From assembly GCA_021307315.1 (NCBI GenBank), contig JAJSPD010000032.1:124001-188000 (forward strand): DNA of 64,000 bases, read 5' to 3'. The translations under genes and the position numbers were made by a program. Within the stretch, counting starts at the first letter, position 1, and each line of letters begins with the position of its first letter. Under the pieces are notes generated by a model. It saw nothing but the letters and a program-made list of their open reading frames with translations, was not told where the DNA came from and did not search any database. Positions 1-12,136 of the stretch are shown here, in pieces. The DNA is from Bisporella sp. PMI_857 (taxonomy: Eukaryota; Ascomycota; Leotiomycetes; Helotiales; Helotiaceae).

Positions 1-1775
1 TATCACAGAAGGATCCCTGCGGATGGATTTTCAGTGTATGCCGAGGGTGTGTGGGATCAAATTGTAAATAACAAAGATCTGGATCTGCCCACTCAACAGG
101 AGTTGTTAGCTCAGTTCCGATGCGATGAGATTTCTAGAGAGGTTTTAGACGCATTCGACGTGGCTATAACACCTCTGGAGGATAAGCAAGCCGAAGCTGT
201 CCGCGCAGGCAAACCGGTCGTTCTGAAAGATCTTGGAAATATTGGGAAGGCAACACGCGTGAAAAGCATCAAAGCCTTTGAAGTAGAGGCTAGCAGGTAC
301 CACAAAGGTGTTTATGCAAGAAAACGAGTAGAACTGGAGGGCAAGATCGATACAAGACTTAAAGCGTTGTATCAAGGACAATTGCTGGCCGCACATAAAT
401 CAGGAGTGGACTCTTTTAAAGAAGCTGTTCTCGCTACTGTTAAATTAGGCCAGAAAAAGGGTAATACCTATGATTTTGCCCAGGTGGTCGAGGAAGAAAG
501 CAAGATTGCGTTGAAACACTTCGAAAACGAAGCAAGGAGTTTAGCTATTGAGGGTGTTCCCTGGAGCAACTTCGGATCTCAATATAATCTATATGAAAAA
601 GATTTGGAAGAGGTCAGTGCTAGTCTACGTAAGGAAGAAATGCGTCGCTTGGCAACCCGTGTCGAAAGATGGGTCCGATCGAGGTTGGGTGAGTCTGTTG
701 GACTTGAATTCAATAAGCTTGGCTCGGGTCGTGGCGGCAGCGGAGCTCCCGAGACCGGAGAGAAGCCCCTGACAGAAAAAGATCTTTGGGACAGGATATG
801 GACAGTCTTCGTTGCCGTTGTCAAAGAAGCTGAAGGTCGCTTCGTCGAGCGAGCGAAGAACTTCAAAGCTAGTCAGGAGGAAATCGAGGTGGGATTATGG
901 CGTCTAAGGCGCAAGAGCTGGGGCGTGTTGAGAGCCAAGATTGACGAAGAAGTTATGGAAGGCAATATTCTGTTGAAGTTGCGAGAAAACTTTGAGGATA
1001 AGTTCCGATATGACGATGCAGGAGTACCCAGGATCTGGAGACCACAAGACGATATCGAGGGTATCTACACGAAAGCAAAGGAATCCACTCTCACACTTAT
1101 TCCACTGCTATCACGGTTCAGACTCGCAGGTACATATGCTCCTCCTGATCTTCCAGAGTGGATCGGCAATGTTCCTGATGCCGTCGATCCCAAAGACGAG
1201 GAGGACTTAGTTCCTATCGGAGGCGTAGATGAAGAAGAGGGAAAGAGTTTGGAAGAAGAAATGACAATCTTGAGCGAGGCTAAGCGACAAGACCTGGTTG
1301 TGAGATTCAAGAAAACAGCCGACGGTGTTTACGTAGAGGCGAAGCGTAGTGCCATAGGCGGGGTAGCGCAAGTACCTTTGTACTTCTATGGTCTACTGCT
1401 AGCGCTGGGGTGGAACGAGATCGTTGCTGGTAAGTTTCGTCTATGTTTTGATTAATTTGAATTCGATCCTAACGAGTGACAGTTCTTCGCAATCCCGTCT
1501 ACTTCATCTTCCTCATATTACTCGGGGTTGGCGCCTATGTTACTTACACTCTTAATCTCTGGGGTCCTATGCTACGCATGGCCAATGCAGCATCCGCTCA
1601 AGCTATCGAGGTTGGCAAAGAACGTCTTCGGGAGTTCCTGGAGAACTCAGAAACAGGTCGCCAAGCCATTGCCATGAACGGCAGGACAGACTCAGACTCC
1701 ATCAGCCTGAACACTTTGGACAGTAGAGGGCGACGGAAGGTTGCGGAGGTTGACGATGAGGATGATGATATCTGA
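1..1775 (+). CDS. SEY1: Sey1/RHD3 dynamin-like GTPase, C-terminal part (5' end outside window)
   Basis: Sey1 is the atlastin-like GTPase that drives homotypic fusion of ER tubules. The frame is open from base 1, so the gene starts upstream and the GTPase domain is not visible. What is seen is the helical middle region (with [11 protein letters not shown] and [16 protein letters not shown]) and the C-terminal membrane hairpin: one hydrophobic stretch around [16 protein letters not shown] and a second around [19 protein letters not shown], followed by a short acidic cytosolic tail ending in EDDDI. A 53-bp intron at 1430-1482 (gtaagt donor, cctaac branch site, gacag acceptor) splits a Val codon and joins NEIVA to VLRNPV, exactly inside the membrane region. 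The stop codon is TGA at 1773-1775. Confidence in the family is very high; only the missing N-terminus is unknown. Confidence 0.96.
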
Positions 1776-2754
1776 GGCATAGAATGCCGTTGGATTGTAC
1801 GCTAGGGTTAGTTTTTGTAACGGGGCGTTGGGATACTTGGATGAATCCACGATAACGTATAGAATGTTAAGCCATGATTCACACACGCCTTCCTTTTGCA
1901 AGCTGTTCTCTTCCACATTGCATATGCCTCGCGTAATGACATCGGTCATTATAAGATATGCGTTATGCCACATTGTCTGATCAGAAAGTTCCCGTCGGAA
2001 AATCTTACCACCACGCATCCTAATCCACTCTTCCCTGCTCTGAGCAAACCAACACGCTATTGTAATAACCCTTACCATGTTGCTCATATATGTGATCTAC
2101 ATAGTTCACCGGCTCCTAGATATCAGGTGATAGCTCGTAGCATCTTTGAACAGTTATAACAATCGAAAAGGAAAAAAGAATATTTGAGCATAGACATAAA
2201 TTTTAGGATACTCTCACTTTACATATGTAAAACCACAGATGGGAACACCACACTCGCGTTTGCTACCCTCCATATCACCGTCGCATAGTTCGGCGCACAA
2301 AGCGCCGGGTTCCAGTGCCAACGTTTACGCGCACAAAGATGAGAAGATCGGATGTTCGTGTACTATCCTATTCCGCCTTTCCTTAGAACTGGCTATATCA
2401 AGTTTGAAACAGCGAAGGCTTAGGAGTACGGGAATTACTGACCGTACAATATGAGGATCCACTGTAGGGAAAACCGCGTAAACAAGTTCGTGTGCGTATG
2501 TGAAAGAAGAACTCCTCTATTCGGTACCCCCCCCCCCCCCCCCCCCCATTGACACCATTTCCAATTCCAGACTTCCAAGAATCGCAGGTCCACGAGCTTC
2601 CAACTCGTCTGGAAATTCCAGAATCGTTAGGCGGCTTGGTATTCCCATTTCTTCAGCGGGAGAAGACTCACATTCCACCACACCTCATCTCCGTCCACCG
2701 TACCTTTTCTCGCGTCCGTTTTCCCATAGCCCTACCCGCCATTCTCTCAACAAC
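1776..2754. other. Intergenic, SEY1 3' flank
   Basis: No convincing gene was seen. Short frames on both strands have no recognisable domain. The stretch contains a 21-base C homopolymer, listed separately. A reading frame on the minus strand between about 2440 and 2660 could be a 3' exon of the SAM-domain gene, but the splice sites are not clear. Confidence 0.5.
2527..2547. repeat. Poly-C homopolymer of 21 bases (poly-G on the minus strand)
   Basis: Seen directly: an uninterrupted run of 21 C residues. Length in assemblies and reads is unreliable at such tracts. If transcribed on the minus strand it would encode polyglycine in any frame, so it could join or break the SAM-domain frame next to it. 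Confidence 0.9.
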
Positions 2755-2988
2755 CTACCGATCTCTCAAAGGCTCATTGGCAGGCCATCCCTCCCTCCTC
2801 GCGATCTCCCTCTGCAGCCTCCTCCTATGCCCCCTCTGCACCCCGAGCTTGTCCATCTCTTCCTCTGTGATACCACACAACGCATCCCAACTATTGAAGC
2901 CCGCCTTACCAAACACCTCGACATATTGTTGCATATCTAATTCCGCCAGGACGTCCTGGACGCGAGGCGACCCCGTGGAGTGGGGCAT
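2755..2988 (-). CDS. Small SAM-domain protein, possibly one exon of a longer or broken gene
   Basis: This frame encodes 77 residues, and residues 9-69 look like a complete SAM domain: VQDVLAELDMQQYVEVFGKA, then FNSWDALCGITEEEMDKLGV and a basic end QRGHRRRLQREIARREGW. SAM domains mediate protein-protein or protein-RNA contacts. In filamentous fungi a closely similar SAM domain precedes an HMG box in a nuclear protein (recalled family knowledge). No HMG box could be found here on the same strand. A possible donor (cg/gtaggt) lies just before the stop, so the frame may continue in a downstream exon towards the poly-C tract. It may therefore be a SAM-only gene, an incompletely modelled gene, or a fragment. 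No ribosomal or promoter signal decides between these. Confidence 0.5.
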   Translation of the reverse strand: MPHSTGSPRVQDVLAELDMQQYVEVFGKAGFNSWDALCGITEEEMDKLGVQRGHRRRLQREIARREGWPANEPLRDR

Positions 2989-4851
2989 GCAGATTATTTC
3001 TATTTTAACCTTTATTCTAGCGCGAATATTTGTTTTCTGGTCTGAGGGTGAAAAGAGATGCAGGTAAGAGGTAGAAGAGAAAATAGACTTTCTCCTTGCA
3101 TTTATACATATTCAGAACGATGCTATCCAGAGTATTTTCCTTCCAGAAAAGAACTTTCTAGCTGTTTCTTTCCTTTCGAAGAAGGCGAATTTTCGCAGGC
3201 TTAAGCTGCCAGGTTGACTTCCAGCTCTCTGGTTCTTACATCGCATATTTTAGAAGGATATGACGACACGGGGCTGACGGTGGCGCTCCCAATTCGCCAG
3301 CCAGCGTCCGTAGTCAGGAACATTAGACGTTGAGATCAAGAACTGCCTCGCGAATGTTCTGAGAATCGAATGACGGGACGGTCTAGACCCCGCTCTGGTT
3401 TCCATGTAAATGTACACAGGTGTTGTGGCATCACACATGACTAGCAGCAGAGAACAGGATTGGTGCTTTTCGGGTAAGGCATGGATACAGCTAAGCGAGA
3501 GCTGCAGCCGTTTCAATCTTCCACATGGGTAATACGGTGACGACGCAAAATAAACTTTGATATCAATGTTCGTTTAACTGGAGACCAATATCTGTCCAGA
3601 AGTGCGTATTTCATGAAATGAATAATTTTATTTTTGGCAAGGCTGTTACCTAGTGTCAACTGCCGACCTAGGAAGCCTGTAGAAGGGTAAATTTATAGCA
3701 GCTTTTGATATATTAATAGCGCAAGAGATATTGCCCGAATATGAACAAGAAAGGGCAAAGCTTGATTTACATACTATTGGTCATGTCATATTCGTTTTTC
3801 TTTGAGGAGAGCTTACTTTATGACATTATCGACGCTGCCTAACGTTGATACTTCGATAGAGGTACATGTAGCAATAAACATTGATATGGAAAATAAACAT
3901 CGTTCAATTACATGGTTGCAAATGCATCTTGTTGGCTTTCATCTACACATACTGGCCAATTCAGATGATTACTAGATGCTTTCTCAACTCGCATGTGTCT
4001 TCAAGCAGCCATGCTCTACCAAATCAAGATAATGTGCCAAAAGAATTTGATCAGGCCCTTGTAACATATTTTGGCTCAAGGGATATACAACTAGGAACCC
4101 TTAAGCCATGCTTGAGAAATCTTGCAAATGAAATTTGCAGAAGAGTCGAACTCGCTTTCCTAATTCACTATCTCGAAAATTACTCCATTTGCAAGATCGG
4201 GGCGCTAAGAGTTAGGGGGAAACAGAATTGGACATTAATAGGCACGGAAAGAGCCGCAACAGGCATGTGGTGTGTGGTGGATAATTAAAACGAAATAGTG
4301 GCTCTTGGCAGAAGCTCAATATCCAGAAGCATTTGCAGAATGGTTCTAGACTTTTAGCAGTCTGACGCACATTGCAAAGATAACTTTATCGATTTAGATT
4401 CTACAAAATCAAAGAAATCACTGGTCGTCGAAAGTACTCCACTAACATCCATACATGATTAATCGACTGCTTTGACATTGTCGTCGCTTTCGGCCCACGA
4501 TTTTATAACATTTAGCAACACAATCCAATTGATAGTGTACTTGCACAACTTTGACGGATGGAAGAGAAGTCCATAGTTTGGTCGCTTGATCAGGATAAAT
4601 GAGCGAAAGGAAAACAAGGTATACAGAAATACAGCATAGAAACAATCAGGTTGAAAGACTGTTCAAGATTTGTTAGGCATCTTACATAGACTCACGTCCT
4701 CTCATAAGAAGTAGTATTTTTCCCTGGGTATTGTATATAGAATAATGCCCCGACCCAGTCGCAGAGTTTTCGCCTTCTAAACTCCTTGAGCCTGCGTAAC
4801 GCCATTGTCGATGCTTATTTTGCTCGTTTCCTTTTTTGGGGGACTTTAGCA
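2989..4851. other. Intergenic, about 1.9 kb
   Basis: Nothing identifiable on either strand. The frames at 3250-3516 (minus) and 3881-4288 (plus) lack domains, plausible start context and homology that I recognise. The region is AT-rich in places. Confidence 0.5.
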
Positions 4852-5931
4852 TCAAAAGACCTCGCTCCCCACAGGCCGCCCAAACCACGATCCAAGCTCG
4901 TCGGCATCTTTTTCCCTTTGTCCATTGAAATAATCCGTTAATCTGGTATTCTCGTCATCTTCCTCAACTGGCCAGTCAACTTTTGCAGCCACTCCTTTGG
5001 CATCCAGCATTTCTTTCACTGTGCCCCAACTAAACCGTGTTTCACTGCCCCAGCCGAAAACAGGATCCATGTTTCTCTTCAGCCATGAAGAGCATCTTGC
5101 GTCCGAAGGGTATCCAGAACCCCAACTTTCGTTTTCGGCGACCTTTGCCTTGACAGTTGTACCGTTCATCTCTTCGTCCTCTGTCTCTTCCGGCGCTTTT
5201 GCGTAAGTCTCATAAAGTACCTCGAGCGCTGCATCTCTGGTAACTTTTGCACACACACTGGCAGCACTGACGCAGGGATAAAGACTATCTGCTTTCTTCG
5301 CAACGGTAATCTGAGCTGTGGGAAATATTCTCTCCAATTTCTTCTGATATGTTGCAGGCGGCCCGATGGTGTCAATATAGATCTCTTTTACATTGATGCC
5401 CCTCTTATAGATACCCTGTATCAAAGCAATGGTAGCATCCATAGCTTGTGCATTCAAATTGTACGTTCCAGTCGGCTTCATCATATTCGCACCAATGTCA
5501 CGAGCAGACATCACTTCCACTGCCCAGCCACATTGTGTATAAAGGTCAGACCCTGGCGTACAGAGTTTCTCCATTAGATTCGAGCGTACGGTTGGAGTGA
5601 GGACTTTGCTGTCATCGAAGTGGTGCGTTTTGCGGAGAAGAGGATCAGAGAGGGGCAGAGGTAGATAGAATAGCCCATAGACCATAGGTCCTAAGACCGG
5701 GCCGCGCCCTGCTTCATCCACTCCCAAAGCACACGGCGGCCCTGGAATCGTAGTGTCTGTTGTGTCTGAAGACTTTGGATTCGGAGTTGGGAGCAGTGTT
5801 GGAGGGACTGGTGAAAAGTATGTATAAGAAGCACCCGAAAATAAGAGATTGTTATTGATTGAGGGTGCAACAAAGACCTCTGAGACTAGAGCCTCAAGGG
5901 GAACATCATCTTCTATGTGCGAGTCTGACAT
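4852..5931 (-). CDS. RNH201: Ribonuclease H2 subunit A (catalytic)
   Basis: This is the catalytic subunit of RNase H2, which cleaves RNA in RNA/DNA hybrids and removes single ribonucleotides from genomic DNA. It is an intronless frame of 359 residues. The type-2 RNase H signature is intact: GVDEAGRG (D72, E73), the third acid in YIDTIG (D187), and D215 in AKKADSLYP followed by VSAASVCAKVTRD. The GTYNLN motif and the conserved GSGYPSD motif near residue 275 are also present. An N-terminal extension of about 65 Ser/Thr/Pro-rich residues precedes the catalytic core. The C-terminal NTRLTDYF resembles a short PCNA-interaction-like hydrophobic patch, but that is inference. The start ATG at 5931 is the first in frame. 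The gene stands alone, with 1.4 kb before the divergently transcribed sugar porter. Confidence 0.96.
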   Translation of the reverse strand: MSDSHIEDDVPLEALVSEVFVAPSINNNLLFSGASYTYFSPVPPTLLPTPNPKSSDTTDTTIPGPPCALGVDEAGRGPVLGPMVYGLFYLPLPLSDPLLRKTHHFDDSKVLTPTVRSNLMEKLCTPGSDLYTQCGWAVEVMSARDIGANMMKPTGTYNLNAQAMDATIALIQGIYKRGINVKEIYIDTIGPPATYQKKLERIFPTAQITVAKKADSLYPCVSAASVCAKVTRDAALEVLYETYAKAPEETEDEEMNGTTVKAKVAENESWGSGYPSDARCSSWLKRNMDPVFGWGSETRFSWGTVKEMLDAKGVAAKVDWPVEEDDENTRLTDYFNGQREKDADELGSWFGRPVGSEVF

Positions 5932-7405
5932 TTTGTATCTTTGAATTCGAATGAGGCCCTCCGTCCTGACTTCTTGTTAACATTTCAATGGTGGACGCGA
6001 CCCGCGTCCAGATGTGTTTTCTTGGCGCCTTGGCAAACCAGGTGACCTTACCTAATGCCATCGACGGAAATCAACAACTACCTTTCCTACCTATGTACAG
6101 ATACATTCATAGGACAGTACTTACAGCTTACGAGAGACAATAATCACTGTATTGTATCTGCGACTCACGGTATTTGAAAAGTTGACATCGACCAGCATAT
6201 CAGGCCCTCGGGCGGGTATAGGCAATGACCTCAAGATCTAGTCATTGATCACACAAGCATTATCCAGCCTCAACTAGACTTGAAGCCCAGTGCTTATTCA
6301 TTGCCCAGGCTAGGGACGGGGTTGAAAATTCTCAAGGTTCAAGGTCTGGCCCATGGCAAGGTCGTACAATCCATATCGTCTAGTTTTCTATAAGCCTTTC
6401 TTTTGTGCAATGCATATTTATCTGATATGCAGCGATGTTGATCGATATTGCTTGCGTATCTCCGTTTTCATCGACTCATTCATTCATGCCAATGAAGTTA
6501 CTTATATGCTTTTGGACTTTTGGATACCAAACTCTACATTGTGACTGGAACAAAGGACACCCACTCTTGCGCATGTATGAGCCAGGTATGCTCGCTTAAC
6601 CTCAGCACCCCTTTTCTATTTCCTAATGCGGCGCGGAGGCAGTCCTTCCGTCGCCTCTGCACTAAGGGTATTACACGCTTCATGCAGGTTGTTCCGACAT
6701 GCAGATGAACTTCCAAGTCCCCCAGAACTTTCAGCCAAGTATGGTGATCAAGCTTTTGTTTTCTATGATTATGTCGTTCAGTTTTACGCCTCCTCACCAG
6801 TTAGTTTTTGCCTTGCTACACCTGTCTACATGGGAGAGGCGGCCCTCGTTCTCCGTCTTGGCATCAAACATAACATCGCCGTCTGACCTAGAGCGTTGTA
6901 CGAATTGGGAAGTAAGCGAGTAGGACCCGTACTGGCGGTATCTGTCGGCCCTGAAGCTGCTTGGTGATAGGTTCATACCATTGTCACCCCGCCGTTCGCA
7001 ACTAGAACAGCTTGCCAAGATATCGAACCTTGAATATCACTTCACGATATCCATTCGACGAATTTTCGTAAAGGCTAGCTCGCGATGAATTCCCACGAGC
7101 TGTCACTTGCTAAAGGCTAACAATCCCAGCCCAATGGTCTACTCACACGCCTGGGCCAAGTATTGAATGGGCTAGTAACTTGCAAAATTAGTAGAATGGG
7201 CCAGTCATTTTTCCGGGGTACAATGCAACTGCGGGGTGCGCACCCCATGGGCATTTGAGGATGAACTCCTCCAGCTGCAACTTCATATAAGTCGGATAAT
7301 CTCCCATTCCACGATCTCTAAGGATCTTTTATTATCCTGCTCCCTTTCATTCAACGATAGTTGCTCTTCTTTACCTCTCTTCTCTTCTGCAACCGGATTG
7401 GAAAC
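5932..7405. other. Divergent intergenic region between RNH201 and the sugar porter
   Basis: No gene was recognised. The last 150 bases before the porter start are C/T-rich, as is common in fungal 5' untranslated regions. Short frames at 6520-7018 lie on both strands and show no domain. Confidence 0.5.
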
Positions 7406-9326
7406 ATGGGTCTCATCAATCTCGGCCATGAGGCTGATCCAGTCTTGACCCGTATCGTTGAAGAAGACAAAGTCAAATGGTGGAAGAAGCCAAACCTGCG
7501 CTATCTCTACCTTTTGCTTTACCCAACATGTATGGGGATTGAAATCACTTCTGGATTTGACTCTCAAATGATCAATGGGTTGCAATTCATCCCTGCATGG
7601 AACAAGTGTAGGCTACCACTAATCGACCTCTGTACATCTACTGATAGCCCTAGATTTTGGTAAATCGTCAATAGATGCTAAAGGAAAAGTGACCTATGCC
7701 ATTGCTGGCGAGCTCTTGGGCATAATTTCAGCGGCCTACAATCTTGGAGCAATTTTGGCCGTGCCTATAGTGCCATGGGTTGCTCATAAAACAGGACGTC
7801 GTTGGTCTATCTTCATTGGCTCATCATTCCAATGTGTCGGAGCTATCATCCAGTGTTTCTCACAGCATGGTACGTGCGGCCGACCTGAACATCGAGGAAA
7901 TGCTAATTAAATCTTCAAGCGGCTATGTATATCGTTGCTAGAATGATTCTGGGATTCGGCATCGTGTTCTGTATCGTCTCTGGAGCCGCTATGTTGGGTG
8001 AATTGTCTTATCCAAAGGAACGCCCTATCATGACCTCCATGTTTAATGCGTCATGGTTTGTAGGCTCGTTAATAGCTTCTGGAATAGTCAGTAAGTTGAT
8101 CCTAGAAAACAATGTGAAATTTTTACCTGTGAACAGCAACTAATTGAGGGACTTTCTACAGTCCGAACTGCAGAAATCAGTGGAGACTGGAGTTGGAGAC
8201 TGCCCTCCGTTCTCCAAGTCATCCCATCATTCGTACAAATGGCTCTGATCTTGTAAATCTACCTTTTCACACCTCCTTGCCCTTTACCCTACTAATCATC
8301 TCTAGCTTCCTTCCCGAAAGCCCGCGCTGGCTTATTATCAAGGACCGACGCGAAGAGGCCAGCAAGATCCTCGCAAAATACCACGCCGAGGGCGACGAGT
8401 CCTCCATCTTCGTCAAAGCCGAAATAGCCCAGATCGAAACAACTCTACAAATCGAACGGGAGGTCTCTAAGCAGTCCTGGATGGATATGGTCCGTACACC
8501 GGGCATGCGACGCCGTACTCTCCTTGCAGCAGCCATGGGTCTCTTCACGCAGTGGTCCGGAAATACTCTCATTTCCTTCTACCTGGGCAAGATTCTCGTA
8601 ATGATCGGGTACGACAGCACATGGACGAAGACGCGCATCAACCTGGGCAACACGGCATGGAGTTTCGTCAATGGCACCACCATAGCCCTCATCTCGCCCC
8701 GCTTCAAGCGCCGCACTATGTTCTTGACCGGCGCCATCGGCATGCTCGTCGTCTACATCGCCTGGACCATCGGCATGCGCTACGCGGAGCTGGGCCTCAA
8801 GACTGGGGTCCCAAACCAATCGGCCGGTATCGCGGTCATCTTCTTCATCTTCATGTACAGCCCGTGGTACAACATTGGCAATAACGCCCTTGCCTACACA
8901 TACATGGTCGAGCTGTTCCCCTACGCCCAGCGATCGCGTGGTATCGCCATCGAGCAGTTCTTCGTACGCGGCGCCGGCTTCTTCACCACATACATCAACC
9001 CCATTGGCATGGATAACGCCGGATGGAAATACCTGATCATGTACAACATCATGATCTGCGTTGAGGTCCTAACCATCTACTTCTTCTACCCCGAGACCCA
9101 AGGTAGAACCCTCGAGGAATTGGCATTCCGTAAGTTTTCTCTCCATCGTATCTTTGATGCCGGGCTTTCGCTAACGTGGGAAACAGTGTTTGAGGACGAG
9201 AAGAACAACGAGACGGTCGCCCAGGCTGTCGAGAAGAATATCCATCTCGCGGGAAATGACGTCTTCCCCGAGCCGGGTCTTGATGTGCAGCACGTTGAGG
9301 AACATCACAAGGCGAAGGAGGTCTGA
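7406..9326 (+). CDS. MFS sugar porter (lactose permease/hexose transporter-like)
   Basis: Proton-linked sugar uptake carrier of the plasma membrane, 547 residues after splicing, the usual length for the family. Exons: 7406-7607, 7654-7869, 7920-8090, 8162-8252, 8306-9129, 9187-9326. All five introns (46-71 bp) keep frame and most have ctaat/ctaac branch sites. Sugar-porter signatures: GFDSQMINGLQ in helix 1, HKTGRRW after helix 2, PESPRWL before the central loop, and PETQGRTLEELAFLFED after helix 12. About twelve hydrophobic helices can be counted. The ATG at 7406 gives MGLINLGHEADPVL, a normal cytosolic N-terminus; upstream in-frame codons lack a better start. The substrate cannot be read from sequence: lactose, hexose or another sugar are all possible. 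No catabolic gene lies next to it. Codon use in exon 5 is visibly more GC-rich than in the earlier exons. Confidence 0.93.
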
Positions 9327-9808
9327 AGAGTCGAGGATCATCATCGAAGTTGCTTCGATCCGTAATGTAGGCTCGATCATTCCCTGCAGCAGATATATTC
9401 TGCTGCAGGATGGTGTAGGAAATTGACAATTTTTTCGTCATGCATTGAGGATCGTGATATCTGTGATACCGATGGTGTTCCACAGCCCCCCCTTCATTCT
9501 CAGTGAGATCATATGGCTTCGCCTGGAGTTAAAAACGCTAGTTTTGGGTTGTTATACTTATGTACACCTAGCAGGAAAGAGACACTGCAATACACCCGGC
9601 CTGCTAAGAGTGACGACTTATAAGATTTACTCACCAGAAGTCGATAACAACTCTTGGTGGCGTCAACAACCACCATGCTATATATCTACGGAACAGAAGC
9701 GACGAAACAGCATGATTGAGTTAAGACAATATTCAACGAATTCTGATGCACGCTAATGAGTAAGCCCCAACGCCCCGTGCTTTCCTCTATGTTCATTCAA
9801 GTCAAGAA
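9327..9808. other. Convergent 3' intergenic region
   Basis: Lies between the stop codons of two convergent genes. An inverted sequence around 9384-9408 (ctgcagcagatatattctgctgcag) can form a hairpin of about 10 paired bases. No coding potential was recognised. Confidence 0.5.
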
Positions 9809-12136
9809 TTATAAACCTTCTCTACCATCCCCAAACAAGTATCTCGCTTCCGTGCAATACGCGTTGCCGCCGGCCATCCCCCTCTCACTACCATAGCATA
9901 CTACGCTAGCATCCACGATGCCGCTCAGAACTCCCTCCATAGCACCTAATACTCCCCATCCGATGAAACTTGCTACCAACCCTACGACATAAGCGTACGC
10001 ACTCCCTCTGATTCCAACGCCTCCTAGCATGCCAATATTGAGCTGCCGAGCAGTAGCTACCCAACCACCAAATCCGAGAGCCATTGCCATAATGAAGCGC
10101 GTGGCATGTAGTAGAAGCTTCGCCAGACGGTACGGTAGCAGTGGCGCTGTTTGATGTGCCCGTGATGAGAATGACCTCGGCGTCAAAGTTGTGGTTGGTG
10201 CTTGAGGGTTCAGGAATGTCATCATACTCAGGCCTCTGGCGGAAGGATGAAGAGATTGGGAGTGTATTGCTGCATATGTGAGTGTCAAAGGGTTCGTAAG
10301 AGCTGCAATCGGAGCAGGTATCAAAGAGTATGCAAAGATGGCGATCACGCCAACTAATCGCTTTGGCAGGACAAGCAGAGGAAGGCGTATGAGTAAGGCC
10401 AGAAGCGTGGAAAAGCAGATAGTTCCCAGTAGGGTCGTTATAGCATGGATAAATGCAGCTGTTACAACATCCCTCGAAGTTGGTGTAGGAATGATATTGC
10501 GGTGGAAGTACCATTGCGAGACTGTGGCTGCCGTGGTCGACCTCTGAATGCCACTGATAACAGAGAGAGTCCAAATGTACATAAGCACAAAATAAACTCC
10601 TAACCACCAGCTTGTGGCATCAATGACGAACTTTGTGACTGACGATGATAGTTCACCGCCGAGAAATACTCTAGTAAACATGCCAAGCCACATCCAAGTC
10701 CATACAACTACAGTCCCCAAAGTAGCAAATCCTAGACCTAGCAAGCTAGGGTTAGCCGCTAAAATCCTCGACGCAAACTCAAGGATCCCTATCGCCTTAG
10801 TAAGAGATTGTCGACCTTTGTAAACCGTATAGAGCCAAATGAGCGCAAATATACCGGGTATAAATGACAGCCATCTCATGGCCTTGTCTTGTAAACTCGT
10901 GCCATGCGAAGCTCCTTTGTAGCTAGAAATCATTGGATATAGCGAAAAAGAGGCCAGAATGACAGGCACAGCTAGTAAGATCAAATACACCAGGGGCTTC
11001 ACAAATGACCTTAGCAAGGCAAGCCATACTAAAGAAACAATTATCGATACGACGGTATCGACCGCAAAGAGATGCATCGATGCCCGCAGTGTGGTATAGA
11101 TTGTGTCCCCAATATTTTTGTCTGGTGTGGATGTGTGTAGGAAGACAAGAAAGAAGGTTGCAAACAAGGCTCCTAGGCAGATCATATAGAGCGAACTCCA
11201 GAAGATGTCGTGGCTTGGAACTTCTCCTGCAACAGCTATCGTTGCTGGGACCGTTTCCACAGAGCTCGGCGGCGGAGGGTATCTTTCGCCAACACCAAAG
11301 CCAGATTCTAAATCGCTTTCCGCGACATGTTGCTTCCGATCTATAGGTAGTCTGATTGCCCCTTCGTTCTGTGTTGGATTGAATTTCTGAAAAGCAGGTG
11401 GACTGCTTTCCGATGCCTCGTATGTTAGATCCTCTGGTGGGTCATCATCTTCATATGCGGACTCCAAGCCAACATCTACCATTTTACCCTTCCCTTTACT
11501 ACTTGCTTCACTTATCGCCCTTATATCTCTCTCCGGGCTAACCTCATCAACCGTTTCTGGTGCGCGGCCTCTGCCTCTCGTACTGAAAACACCACCATTC
11601 CAGCTGCTTTTTATTCCGCGGCCACGACCCCGTTCTTCGACCGCTCTTGGATCTTCGTCTTTACTCTCGTCTAACGAAGCGTTGCTTCCATCATGGTCCG
11701 TTTCAGAGCTTTCTGCCAGTCGACTAGGGGGAAAGACCCTCCTTGAACGTTGTAGCGCATAGAAATCTGCCCTCTCCCTCTCCTGTTCTTCCTCGTCGTC
11801 TTCTTCTCGAAACTCATCTAGCGCACTGTGAAATAATGGCGCGTCCGGAGCGGCTCCATATCGAGAAGTGAAGGGAAAGTTTGAAAGATGCGATGCTGTG
11901 GGCTGATATGGGTTTGCCTGTCGATTGGATAAGCCTCTGCCTGGTGTTCTTGATTGTTGGTTCCCTCGCCGGAACCTGTCGTTAGGATTTCGGGGTACGC
12001 CTTCGCCTTCGGGTTGACCAAAGTTGGAGAATCGTGACTGGGATTGAGCCAGGAACCGTGAAGCGTCTATCGTCTTGATTGTTAGGATTATTCATATGAA
12101 TACTTGACGGGAGAAGTACTCACACTCCGAAAACAT
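9809..12136 (-). CDS. Choline transporter-like (CTL/PNS1, SLC44 family) multi-pass membrane protein
   Basis: The protein has 756 residues, from a 13-nt start exon (12124-12136) and one long exon (9809-12066) separated by a 57-bp intron with gtgagt donor and ctaac branch site. It begins MFSEYASRFLAQSQSR. The frame is open without any in-frame ATG up to 11482, so a model starting there would lose about 199 residues. Residues 1-270 are disordered, with acidic stretches and RGRGRG-like patches. About ten membrane helices follow. The CTL hallmarks are SGIQRSTTAATVSQWYF and, near the C-terminus, the region VLSGIVDASVVCYGSERG. Family members are linked to choline or related solute transport, but for fungal PNS1-type proteins the substrate is unsettled. 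Transcribed divergently from the Rab gene. Confidence 0.9.

Noticed and set aside
2500..3067. Plus-strand frames that run through the poly-C tract (polyproline)
   Set aside because: They exist only because of the homopolymer and overlap the SAM-domain frame on the other strand, which has a clear domain.
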